Shown one piece after another: positions 53,149-61,020 of a stretch of DNA of 64,000 nt (the first letter of the stretch is position 1; every line of letters begins with the position of its first letter). The translations under genes and the position numbers were made by a program. Source of the DNA: Bosea beijingensis (lineage in GTDB: Bacteria; Pseudomonadota; Alphaproteobacteria; Rhizobiales; Beijerinckiaceae); the NCBI RefSeq assembly GCF_030758975.1, contig NZ_CP132359.1, positions 1,876,811 through 1,940,810 of the forward strand, given 5' to 3'. The notes under the pieces were generated by a model, which did not search any database, was not told where the DNA came from, and saw only the letters and a program-made list of their open reading frames with translations.

Positions 53149-54837
53149 GTGTACGCTCTTACCAAACGGACGATATCGAAATACCTCCGCGGCGAGTGCC
53201 GGCGGCGACTGCGGCTCGACCTTTACGCGAATGATCGCATCCGGGAAAATCTCGGTATCCCGACTAAGGATGTGATGCGCCCTGGGCTGGCGCTCCTCAC
53301 CAAACAAGGGCGAAAATTCGAACGAGAGAAGTTCGCCGAATTGTCCGAGGCTTTTGTAGGCCGGGTGATCCATGGCGAGCTGACACAGCATCACCCGGGA
53401 GAGGAATTGGCGTTCGGGAAAATTCTGCTCGCCGATCATCTGGACGCCTGCGAACCCGACCATTTTCTGATCGAGGCTGAGTATGGCGTCACGGCCCCGT
53501 TCATAACTGCGCACGCGCTTGGCGATCTCCAGGATGGGAGCGCCTTCGATCCGAGGTCTCGTGCGGACCTTCGGTTTGCCAAGAAGATCCCAGCCCTGCT
53601 GCATGATCTAGGTTGGGTTGACGACGTGCGCGTCGCCCGGCTCTCATCCGGATTTGGAGACCAGGACAGCATCGACAGCGAGTTGCGGGGCCACGTCGTT
53701 GTGACGGATCGCAAGGCAGACCAGAGGGATCTGGTTGCTTCTCTGGACGCAGCAGACCAGAACATCATCGTCGCCGGCACCGCCCAGCAGCTCGTCAAGT
53801 TGATCCCCGACGACGACCTCGCGTTGCGGCCCCTCTTCGACTTCATGCTCATCGACGAGGCTTCCCAGCTGTCTGTCTCTCATGCCGTGGTGGCCTTCAC
53901 GACCCTGGCAGAGGGAGCAGCCCTGACCGTCGTCGGCGACGACCTCCAGATGCCACCCATCCAGCCAGTCGCGCCTCCCGATGGGGCGGAGCATCTCGTC
54001 GGCTCGGTATACGACTTCTTCCGAAATTATAGGAAGGGAGAGACCGGCGCTCAAGGCATCGCGCCCGTCATGCTCGACAGGAGCTATAGGTCGAACAGGG
54101 AGATCGTCGAATTCGTGCGCCAAGCCGGCTACGGCGAGGAACTGATGTCGGTGAATGCCGGGCTTCGCATGCGCCTTGCAGTGCCCTTACCCGCCGCGAA
54201 GCCCCAGGACTGGCCGGCCCATCTCGACTGGCACGGACATCTTGCCACCCTCCTCGACCCCGAGGAGCCACTAACGGCGCTGATCCACCCGGACGAGTTT
54301 TCGAGCCAGCGAAACGAGCACGAGGCCAATCTCGTGGCGGGCCTCGTTCGCGCCCTGTACGGGCGACTTCTGCCGTCGACCGGCGTCGTACCCCTGTCCG
54401 GCGTTGAATTCTTCAACGACGGGATCGGTATCGTGACGCCGCACCGGGCCCAGCAAGCCGCCGTCGTCGAACAGATCAATGGCTTTCTGACCGACACCGC
54501 GGAGCGCGCCGCCATGATGGCGACGGTGGATACCGTGGAGCGGTTCCAGGGCCAAGAGAAGACAGTGATGATCGCGAGCTTCGGGCTAGGCGATCGGGAC
54601 CAGATCGCAGCGGAAGAGGAGTTCCTCTACAGCCTGAACCGCTTCAACGTCATTGCCTCGCGCGCGAAAGCGAAGCTGATCGTCATCATGTCGAGACGCC
54701 TCGTCGACCACCTGCCGCGGGATCCGGACGTGCTCCGGAAGTCGCGGCTCGTGAAGCACTACGCGGATGGATACTTGCTGAGGTCGGTGGCAGCTTCAAT
54801 TCCGGGTCTGGGCGCGTGCGAGATGAAGTTCCGATGA
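53149..54837 (+). CDS. Dna2-like nuclease-helicase with internal deletion (lacks Walker A)
   Basis: A 562-residue protein starting at GTG 53149 with GGGGGA upstream. Residues 1-120 resemble a RecB/Cas4-type nuclease (MYALTKRTISKYLRGECRRR, and an acidic LADHLDACEPDHFLIEAEY segment). From about 170 on it matches the back of a superfamily 1 UPF1/Dna2-like helicase: FMLIDEASQLS (motif II), VVGDDLQMPPIQP (motif III), DRSYRSNREIV (IV), VDTVERFQGQEKTVMI (V) and NRFNVIASRAK (VI). The P-loop motif I and everything around it is absent, so the gene has lost several hundred codons in frame and should not hydrolyse ATP. Its stop overlaps the methylase start. Confidence 0.75.
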   Translation: MYALTKRTISKYLRGECRRRLRLDLYANDRIRENLGIPTKDVMRPGLALLTKQGRKFEREKFAELSEAFVGRVIHGELTQHHPGEELAFGKILLADHLDACEPDHFLIEAEYGVTAPFITAHALGDLQDGSAFDPRSRADLRFAKKIPALLHDLGWVDDVRVARLSSGFGDQDSIDSELRGHVVVTDRKADQRDLVASLDAADQNIIVAGTAQQLVKLIPDDDLALRPLFDFMLIDEASQLSVSHAVVAFTTLAEGAALTVVGDDLQMPPIQPVAPPDGAEHLVGSVYDFFRNYRKGETGAQGIAPVMLDRSYRSNREIVEFVRQAGYGEELMSVNAGLRMRLAVPLPAAKPQDWPAHLDWHGHLATLLDPEEPLTALIHPDEFSSQRNEHEANLVAGLVRALYGRLLPSTGVVPLSGVEFFNDGIGIVTPHRAQQAAVVEQINGFLTDTAERAAMMATVDTVERFQGQEKTVMIASFGLGDRDQIAAEEEFLYSLNRFNVIASRAKAKLIVIMSRRLVDHLPRDPDVLRKSRLVKHYADGYLLRSVAASIPGLGACEMKFR

Positions 54838-55370
54838 CGGATGCGTCCCTTCCGCGGATTTCGCTGCTCGACGCTGGTATCCTTCCGGTCGGCGAGATCG
54901 CACGCATCGCGAAGCGCGAAAGCGTGCGCCCGCGCGACGCCTACCAAGCCCACAAGTGGTTCGCGCGCAGGCTTGCCGTCACCGCGAGATCCCTACTGGT
55001 CGGTGCGACGACGTCACATGACGGGAACTTCTGGAAATCGTATTACGGCGACGCTTCATGCGAAGGCCTTACCGTTTTGGACCCCTTCATGGGCGGCGGC
55101 GTAATGCTGTTGGAATCCGCGCGCCTAGGCGCGAATGTAAATGGCGTAGACGTGGAGCCAGTGGCCGCGGCTATATCCGATTTCCAGGGAAGGCTGATGA
55201 GCCTGCCGGACCTGCGTCCGCATCTCAACAATCTCCTTGCAACGGTCGGCGCCGAGATGAGCCCCTTTTACCGGGCTGTCGACGCCGACGGACGGAACGA
55301 GACGCTCCTGCATGCTTTCTGGGTCCAACGCATCAAGTGCGCGCGCTGCGCGCACTCTTATGACGCACAG
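54834..55370 (+). pseudogene. DNA methylase (COG1743/DUF1156-like), N-terminal fragment
   Basis: Starts at ATG 54834, overlapping the helicase stop (ATGA). The product has AYQAHKWFARRLAVTARSLL (the HKWxxRRP-like start of this family), DPFMGGGVMLLE (SAM-binding motif I) and GVDVEPVAAAI, then runs into KCARCAHSY, the first half of a zinc ribbon. At about 55365-55375 homology stops and the DNA enters another gene in a different frame; the methylase frame drifts on to 55529 with meaningless sequence. The catalytic motif IV is lost, so it is inactive. Such methylases sit with helicases in phage-defence islands. Confidence 0.75.
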
Positions 55371-55371
55371 C

Positions 55372-55506
55372 CGCGAGATCCAGCGTTGCTACGATCTCGG
55401 CGCCAATGTCTACATCACCAAGCCCGTGGATTACGACGGCTTCGCCAACGCGATCCGCCAGCTCGGGCTATTCTTCTCCGTCATCCAGGTTCCGGAAACG
55501 CCATGA
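55372..55506 (+). pseudogene. Response regulator, C-terminal remnant
   Basis: About 44 codons in frame read REIQRCYDLGANVYITKPVD and continue to a stop at 55504-55506. This is the alpha4-beta5-alpha5 end of a CheY-like receiver, including the conserved Lys-Pro. The N-terminal two thirds with the phospho-acceptor Asp are gone, replaced by the methylase fragment. The remnant ends 22 bases before an intact receiver-kinase gene, with which the complete regulator was probably cotranscribed. Confidence 0.75.
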
Positions 55507-55528
55507 CCGGCTTGCGTGGCCGCCGCTG

Positions 55529-56602
55529 ATGCCGAACCGGCCGATCAACGTCCTCTATATCGACGACGACGCCACGCTCGGGCGCCTCGTGCAGCGCATG
55601 CTCGCGCGCCACAACTATGTCGTGGAGCATGTCGAAACCGCCGATGCGGGGCTCGCGCGCGCAGAAGCCGGCGGGATCGACGTCATCATCCTCGACCATG
55701 ATCTCGGGACGTCGTCCGGTCTCGATGTCCTGTCGACGCTTTCCGCCGATGCAGCCGCTCCCGCCGTCATTTACGTTACGGCTTCCTCGGAGCTGTCGAT
55801 CGCGGTGACCGCGCTCAAGGCCGGCGCCATGGACTATGTCGTCAAGACGGTCGGTGAGGATTTCGAGATCCTGCTGAGGGCAGCTCTGGAGCACGCCGTA
55901 GTCAAGACGCGCTTGACCAGAGCCCGCGAGCAGGCCGAGCAGGAAGTACGGGCCGCGCGTGACCGGGCCGTGACGCTGCTGGCCGAGGTCAATCACCGGG
56001 TGGCCAACAGTCTGTCGCTGGTCGGCTCGCTCGTCCGGATGCAGGCCAATTCGGTCGAGGACCCCGGCGCCAAGGCGGCGCTGGCCGAAACGCAGGCGCG
56101 CATCACCGCGATCGGCAATCTGCATCGCAGCCTCTACACCTCGGATGATGTCCGCGCCGTCGATCTCGCCGGCTATCTTCGCTCCCTGCTGGAGGAATTC
56201 GCGCAATCGCTGTCGGGCTCCGGCCAGATGCCGGCGATCCGCTTCGAGACCGTGCCGGCGCCCGTGCCGGCGAAAACCGACAAGGCGATCTCGATCGGTT
56301 TGATCGCGACAGAACTCGTCACCAACGCGCTGAAATATGCTTATCCCGACGGCATCGGCGAGGTTCGGGTCAGCCTCTCCTGCGAGAGCGACAGGGTCAC
56401 GCTCGAGGTTGCCGATGACGGCATCGGCTGGACGGGAACCGGCACGATCAGGGGAACCGGCCTCGGCAGCAAGATCGTCCGAGCGATGGCCAAGAGCCTG
56501 GCTACCGAATTGCGCTACGCGGACACGAATGGGCGCGGCACGCACGCTGTCATGGAGCTCTCCCTGGCCGGTCTGGCACCTCCGGCATCCGAAGCGGCCT
56601 GA
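55529..56602 (+). CDS. Receiver-histidine kinase hybrid (HisKA_2 type)
   Basis: A 357-residue soluble protein. Residues 1-125 are a receiver (VLYIDDDATLG, phospho-acceptor Asp in VIILDHDLG, VTASS, and VVKTVG with the Lys), about 130-160 a coiled linker, and 165-357 a HisKA_2/HATPase kinase with the phosphorylated His in LLAEVNHRVANSL and ATP-binding segments TELVTNALKYAYPDG and DDGIGW. Proteins of this kind relay signals among single-domain regulators, often in general stress or light responses. No membrane span. The ATG at 55529 has no clear ribosome-binding site. Confidence 0.88.
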   Translation: MPNRPINVLYIDDDATLGRLVQRMLARHNYVVEHVETADAGLARAEAGGIDVIILDHDLGTSSGLDVLSTLSADAAAPAVIYVTASSELSIAVTALKAGAMDYVVKTVGEDFEILLRAALEHAVVKTRLTRAREQAEQEVRAARDRAVTLLAEVNHRVANSLSLVGSLVRMQANSVEDPGAKAALAETQARITAIGNLHRSLYTSDDVRAVDLAGYLRSLLEEFAQSLSGSGQMPAIRFETVPAPVPAKTDKAISIGLIATELVTNALKYAYPDGIGEVRVSLSCESDRVTLEVADDGIGWTGTGTIRGTGLGSKIVRAMAKSLATELRYADTNGRGTHAVMELSLAGLAPPASEAA

Positions 56603-56624
56603 ACCCGCGCCGGATGCTGATGAG

Positions 56625-57240
56625 CTACGCGGCACCCGGAAGCCTGCGGAGTGCCGCCTCGAGCGAAACGAGATTGTAGGGCTTGCGCAACGTCGCCGCC
56701 CCGGAGACGCCCAGGATCGCGAGGTCGTCATAACCGGTCGCGAACAGGAACGGTACGCCGATCTCGCGCAGCCGGTTGCCGATCGGCTCGGAGGTTTCGG
56801 AGCCGAGATTGACATCGAGGATCGCAAGATCGGGGGCCGTTCGGCTCAGAAACGACAAGGCCTCGGAAACGGTCGCGCAGACTTCGACCTGGCTCGCTCC
56901 GAGGGTCATCAGCATGTCCTCGCAATCCATCGCGATAATGAACTGGTCCTCGACCAGCAGCACGCGCCTGCCTTCCAGTGGCCGGCCGGGCTTGCCCCTG
57001 ACTGGCACGGGGGCCTCCTCGGGAGACGCGGCATCCTCGGTCCAGCGGACGAATTTGGCGGGGATGCAGAGCTTCGCCGTGATGCCCTCGGGCTCGAAGG
57101 ACAAGTCGCTGCGGCCGCCTAGATCGTAGGGAATGCTGCGATCGATCAGAATGCTGCCGAAACCCTGGCGCGATGGCGGCGTGACCGGCGGACCACCGCG
57201 TTCCTGCCAGATGATCTCGCAATCGCCCCCGACATTGGCT
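56625..57240 (-). pseudogene. HWE-type histidine kinase-receiver hybrid, C-terminal remnant
   Basis: The minus strand is open from about 57240 to the stop at 56625 without a proper start. It begins with the end of an HWE kinase ATPase domain (IIWQERGGPPVTPP, QGFGSILIDRSIPYDLGG), continues through LSFEPEG, then a full receiver domain (VLLVEDQFIIAMDCEDML, phospho-acceptor Asp in AILDVNLG, LFATGYDD, LRKPYN). The PAS/kinase front part is missing; at about 57240 the DNA changes abruptly to island sequence on the plus strand. A TTG at 57104 could still yield a receiver-only protein of 159 residues. Confidence 0.75.
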
Positions 57241-57345
57241 GACGCGGCGATCCGTCATGTCGTCTCGCAGGCGAACTGGATCGCCAAGAGCTTCCGGTTC
57301 GGGGCGACGCTCGAGCTCAAGCCGGACTGGATCCCGATCGTCTGA
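57241..57345 (+). pseudogene. Unknown gene, 3' remnant
   Basis: The plus strand reads DAAIRHVVSQANWIAKSFRF and ends LKPDWIPIV at the stop 57343-57345, followed by a proper hairpin terminator. It looks like the last 34 codons of a gene whose front was removed at the 57.24-kb breakpoint. The parent protein is not recognised. A longer frame back to 57133 exists but reads antisense to the kinase remnant. Confidence 0.45.
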
Positions 57346-57375
57346 GCGACGGCACGACCAGCACAGGAGATGACG

Positions 57376-57402
57376 GAGGCGTCCTGATCGGACGCCTCTT
57401 TC
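57376..57402 (+). terminator. Hairpin terminator 1 of the island array
   Basis: gaggcgtcc-tgatc-ggacgcctc followed by tttcg; 30 bases after the stop of the gene remnant and about 60 before the first paralogue. First of four similar intergenic hairpins. Confidence 0.75.
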
Positions 57403-57463
57403 GATTCCAGGACCGGAGGGGAAACGCGACCAGATGGTCGTAACCCCAATGAAAGGTCCCGAC

Positions 57464-58465
57464 ATGACCAAGAAACATCAGGGTGGCGGACGCTCGCTCG
57501 CCCCGCACACCGGTGGGCCGGTGGATGAGCCGAACGACACCGCGCTCCGCGATCCGATCGCGCTCGTAACGCGTGTGATCGCGAGCGACGATCCCAGCCT
57601 CGATGAGCTCGTGGCCTTCCGCCGCCAGCCGATCGACCTGAAGGCGGCGGCGCGCAACGCCAAGGCCCTCCAGAACGAGGAGTTTAGGCTCAGCCTCGCG
57701 CGGGAGCCGGGTGACGACCAGGGCGAGCGCGCCTGCGCCGGCTTACAGATCATGGCCCTCAGCCTCGTCGCGCTGGTCGCGACCTGGCCGGCCGACGATC
57801 TCGACCAGGCCGAGGCGAAGCTCACGCTCGCCGAGCAGACCGGGGCCCGGCATCATCGTCACGAGAAGGATTACGTCTCGTCAATGGGTGCGATGCATGC
57901 CCGGCGGCTGCGCTGGAAGCGCGCCGCCTTCGCGGTACCCGAGCTGATGCTGCCACTGGGCCCCACCACGCCGCAGGGCGACAGCCGTGGGCTCGCGGCT
58001 TGGCCGCTCGCGCGCTTCGACCTCGTCGCCGGCCTGCCGCTGCGGGGCGGACCGCCAGCCTTCGCCCACACGCAGAGCGGCAACTGGGTCGGCTTTGCCA
58101 AGGCCGCGCCCGATCTCGAACATCTGCTGCAGCGAGCACGCAAGATGTTCGAGACCTGCGACCGGCTGGTCACGCTAGCGCAACGGGGACCGGAGAATGC
58201 CAGCGATCTGATGGTCGCGGCGGAGGGCGCGCGGATCGCCGGCTTCCTGGCGGCGGCGCAGGCCATGATCTGGCCGGTCCACAACAGGTCGGCGCTGGCG
58301 ATCAAGAAGGAGGTCGTCACGCTGATCAACCTGCGCGGCGAGATCGGCGATCCCGTCCACATGCAGGCCGCCGTCCGGCACATCACCGCCGACGCCGCCT
58401 GGGTGAAGTCGCTGCCGCCGGACTCCCGCGACCGGCTCGTCTTCGACTGGAGCGAGCTCGTCTGA
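57464..58465 (+). CDS. Uncharacterised island protein, paralogue 1
   Basis: A 333-residue soluble, helix-rich protein of unknown function. It shares with the next two large genes a C-terminal layout: an Ala-rich helix ending in a Trp-Pro pair (AAQAMIWPVHNRSALAIKKEV) followed by two more helices. A second Trp-Pro segment (VALVATWPADDLDQAEAKL) lies near residue 120, so the protein may contain an internal repeat. The start is ambiguous: ATG 57434, 57449 or 57464; the last has AAGG at good spacing and a gacATGACC context like its neighbours. Bounded by hairpin terminators on both sides. Confidence 0.75.
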   Translation: MTKKHQGGGRSLAPHTGGPVDEPNDTALRDPIALVTRVIASDDPSLDELVAFRRQPIDLKAAARNAKALQNEEFRLSLAREPGDDQGERACAGLQIMALSLVALVATWPADDLDQAEAKLTLAEQTGARHHRHEKDYVSSMGAMHARRLRWKRAAFAVPELMLPLGPTTPQGDSRGLAAWPLARFDLVAGLPLRGGPPAFAHTQSGNWVGFAKAAPDLEHLLQRARKMFETCDRLVTLAQRGPENASDLMVAAEGARIAGFLAAAQAMIWPVHNRSALAIKKEVVTLINLRGEIGDPVHMQAAVRHITADAAWVKSLPPDSRDRLVFDWSELV

Positions 58466-58494
58466 GAGACGGGCAATCGGGATGATCACCACAG

Positions 58495-58520
58495 GGCAGC
58501 GCCTTCATGGCGCTGCCTTT
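58495..58520 (+). terminator. Hairpin terminator 2 of the island array
   Basis: ggcagcgcc-ttcat-ggcgctgcc followed by tttgtcatg; 30 bases after paralogue 1. Nearly identical in sequence to hairpin 3 at 58875. Confidence 0.8.
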
Positions 58521-58607
58521 GTCATGCCCGCACGCCTGGGCGGCAACCCTGCATCCGCGAATTATCAGAAGAGCGGAGGTCCCGATCCAACGGAAAGGGA
58601 ACCCCTC

Positions 58608-58835
58608 ATGAATCCACCGACTCCACTTTCGACCAAAGAGCTGCTCGCGCGCAATCTGCGACGGCTGCGTGAGGAGCGCAGCCTGACCATCGACGACCTC
58701 GCCGGCCGAACTGGTATCGTCGCGTCCCGGCTTACCGCTGTCGAGAGGGCGACCGCTCAGGCTCACCTCGACGAGGTGAGCCTCCTCGCAGTCGGGCTCG
58801 GGGTGCGCATCGCTACGCTATTCGCGACCGAGTAA
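58608..58835 (+). CDS. Small XRE-type helix-turn-helix protein
   Basis: A 75-residue DNA-binding protein: LLARNLRRLREERSLTIDDLAGRTGIVASRLTAVERA is a Cro/CI-type HTH (helices 1-3), followed by a helix with LDEVSLLAVGLGVRIATLF. The ATG at 58608 has AAAGGGAA upstream; longer versions back to 58482 run through the preceding terminator and are rejected. It may regulate the surrounding array. Confidence 0.85.
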   Translation: MNPPTPLSTKELLARNLRRLREERSLTIDDLAGRTGIVASRLTAVERATAQAHLDEVSLLAVGLGVRIATLFATE

Positions 58836-58874
58836 GGCCGGAGCGCCTGACAGTCGCTCCGATCCAGTAGAGCC

Positions 58875-58904
58875 AGGGCAGCGCCTTCACGGGCGCTGCC
58901 CTTT
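58875..58904 (+). terminator. Hairpin terminator 3 of the island array
   Basis: agggcagcgcc-ttcacg-ggcgctgccct then ttcg; 40 bases after the XRE gene. The core ggcagcgccttca...ggcgctgcc is shared with hairpin 2. Confidence 0.8.
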
Positions 58905-58997
58905 CGAGTCTTGGGGCCGCCAAGCGGCGGATCAGCGGGAGGGAGGAGGAATTCGACGGAACGAGACCGTCACCCCTCAGGACTCGAAGGAAACACC

Positions 58998-59942
58998 ATG
59001 AAGATCACCACCCGCCGCGACGAGCTGCTCAGCACCATCGCTCTCGACCCGACCGTGTATCAGGTCGTCGACGACCTCGCCGCCCTGGAACGCCTTGTCC
59101 CCGTGGCGCCGAGCCAGGCTGAAAGCCTCGCCATCTTCCGCCGCCAGCTGCCAGGTCTCCTGGAGCTCCGCGGTCGGGGCCAAGTCCATACCGAGCAGGT
59201 TCGCCGCCTGATCGGGCTGCTCGCTCGCGAGAAAGACCAGGTCGAGCGCTGGATCGATGTCGCCAACGCGCTGACGATCATGACCAACGCCTCGAACCTC
59301 GCGCTGCTTCTGTTGCCGGCGCGTTCGGAGGACGACGCGTGGGCGCGCGAGCAGTTCGGCCGCAACCTGCTGCGCCACGCGCGCCGGCACGGCGATGGCG
59401 AAGACATCGCGCTCACGCGCCGCGCGGTCGGATATCTCCCGAAGCGTTCCGCGGCTCTGACGCTGCCGGAAGGCGCTGAGGCGATCAGCGAGATGATCGA
59501 GACGATGGCGCGGCGCGTTGGCGCGCTGCGGCCGAAGCCGGAGGCGGCCGCGTCCGGCGCTCCGAGCACCCATTCGCTGGAGCAGGCCGACAGCCTGAAG
59601 GCCTACTTCGATGCCGCGCCTGATCTCGCCGGCCTGTTCGGCGGCGCCCAGAAGGTGCTGGCGCTGGTCGACAATCTGCGCGGCATCGCCGAGCCGGACG
59701 CTGTGACTGCCGATGCGGTCGAAGGCGGGCTGATCCTGGCCTACGCCCGGCTGACCCGCGTCGCGCTCTGGCCGGGACGCTACGACGACGACGTCTCCGC
59801 GAAGATCGCCGCGCGCGATCTCGTCCGCGCTCGCGATGCCGATCCGGACCATCTCTGCGCGCTCTGGGAAATCGCCTTCGGCCAGGGCGAGACGGTCGCC
59901 GGGCAGAGCTCGCGGTTCCTGAACGTGGACGAGCACGGCTGA
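58998..59942 (+). CDS. Uncharacterised island protein, paralogue 2
   Basis: A 314-residue soluble, mostly helical protein of unknown function. It is clearly related to the next gene: both have V(V/I)DDLAALxxLxP near residue 20, a helix with LLxLR.R..VH.....R(F/L), then an ANALTIMTNASNLALLLLPA-like segment, and a C-terminal RVALWPGRYDDDVSAKI block with the Trp-Pro pair. No enzymatic motif, membrane span or signal peptide is seen. Start at 58998, behind a leader containing acccctcaggac that recurs before paralogue 3. Terminators flank the gene. Confidence 0.8.
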   Translation: MKITTRRDELLSTIALDPTVYQVVDDLAALERLVPVAPSQAESLAIFRRQLPGLLELRGRGQVHTEQVRRLIGLLAREKDQVERWIDVANALTIMTNASNLALLLLPARSEDDAWAREQFGRNLLRHARRHGDGEDIALTRRAVGYLPKRSAALTLPEGAEAISEMIETMARRVGALRPKPEAAASGAPSTHSLEQADSLKAYFDAAPDLAGLFGGAQKVLALVDNLRGIAEPDAVTADAVEGGLILAYARLTRVALWPGRYDDDVSAKIAARDLVRARDADPDHLCALWEIAFGQGETVAGQSSRFLNVDEHG

Positions 59943-59977
59943 CACCCACGCCGACAGCTCAGCTGGAAAGAATGGGA

Positions 59978-60002
59978 AGGCGCGCCTGGGTGGCGCGCCT
60001 TT
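59978..60002 (+). terminator. Hairpin terminator 4 of the island array
   Basis: aaggcgcgcc-tgggt-ggcgcgcctt followed by tcgtcatgg; 36 bases after paralogue 2. The tail t(t)tcgtcatg is shared with hairpin 2. Confidence 0.8.
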
Positions 60003-60070
60003 CGTCATGGCGAGGGCGGGGAGGCGAAAGGGCGGGTAGGCCGACCCCTCAGGACAACAGGTTCAAGACC

Positions 60071-61012
60071 ATGACCGAACATGCCGCATCCTCCCTGCGC
60101 GACCTCGTCTTCACGACCGAGACCGCACCCGTCATCGACGATCTCGCCGCCCTCGACGCGCTCCTGCCGGCGATGCCGGACGAACTCGAGCGCCATGCTG
60201 CTGTTCTCGAAAGGCTACCGCCGCTTCTCGACCTGCGCGAGCGGGCTCTGGTTCACGCCCAGGAATATCAGCGCTTCCTGACCCTCGCCGACGCCGATCC
60301 CTCGGCGCTGGAGTACATGGTCGACATCGGCAATGCGCTCGCGCTCCTGTCCCATGCCGGCGAGATCGCGATGCTGCTGGTGCCAGCGGGCTCGTTCGAA
60401 GATCACTTCGCCAAGGCCATGCTCGCGAAGGAACGCGGCGCGCAATATCGCTCCGGTGCTGGCGTTCACGAACCGAAGCTGATGGAGCGCGCGCTGCGGC
60501 GGCCTTTCGCCGACAGCCATCCGCGCCTCGTGATCGGTGCGGGGATTCCGCCCGGGATGGAGGAGGCCTCCCGACGCTTCAGCGGCGCCGTCCTGCCACA
60601 AGCGATCAACGACGATAGCAACTCGCCGAATGTTTATCAGCTCGAACACGGGCTGGCGCTGGAGGACTGGTTCAACAAGCCACCCGACCTTGCCATCCTG
60701 CTCGACGAGGTCAGACAGCTCTTCGCCGCGATCGAAACCTGGTCGCAGGCCGAGCCGTCATCTCCATTCTGGTATGGTGCTCGGCGCGGCGCTCTCATGC
60801 TCTCCTATGCCCATCTCGCCCGGATCGGGATTTGGCCGGCCCGCAGTTCCGATGACCTCATCGTGAAGATGGAGGTCGAGCGGCTCATCTCCGAACGTGC
60901 GGACGATCCCGATCCGATGCGTGCCGCGGTCGAGATCGCGCTTGGGGTCGGACGCCGCATCGCCAAGCAGAGCGGGCGCTTCGTGACCGTTCTCGGCGGC
61001 GTCGAACTTTGA
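60071..61012 (+). CDS. Uncharacterised island protein, paralogue 3
   Basis: A 313-residue soluble protein related to paralogue 2: VIDDLAALDALLPAMPDELE and DLRERALVHAQEYQRFLTLA near the N-terminus, NALALLSHAGEIAMLLVPAG in the second quarter, and LARIGIWPARSSDDLIVKME near the C-terminus. Function unknown. Unlike the other paralogues it is not followed by a terminator: the AAA+ ATPase gene starts eight bases after its stop, so the two are cotranscribed and probably act together. ATG at 60071 preceded by the shared acccctcaggac leader at 60044-60055. Confidence 0.8.
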   Translation: MTEHAASSLRDLVFTTETAPVIDDLAALDALLPAMPDELERHAAVLERLPPLLDLRERALVHAQEYQRFLTLADADPSALEYMVDIGNALALLSHAGEIAMLLVPAGSFEDHFAKAMLAKERGAQYRSGAGVHEPKLMERALRRPFADSHPRLVIGAGIPPGMEEASRRFSGAVLPQAINDDSNSPNVYQLEHGLALEDWFNKPPDLAILLDEVRQLFAAIETWSQAEPSSPFWYGARRGALMLSYAHLARIGIWPARSSDDLIVKMEVERLISERADDPDPMRAAVEIALGVGRRIAKQSGRFVTVLGGVEL

Positions 61013-61020
61013 GGCCGGTG

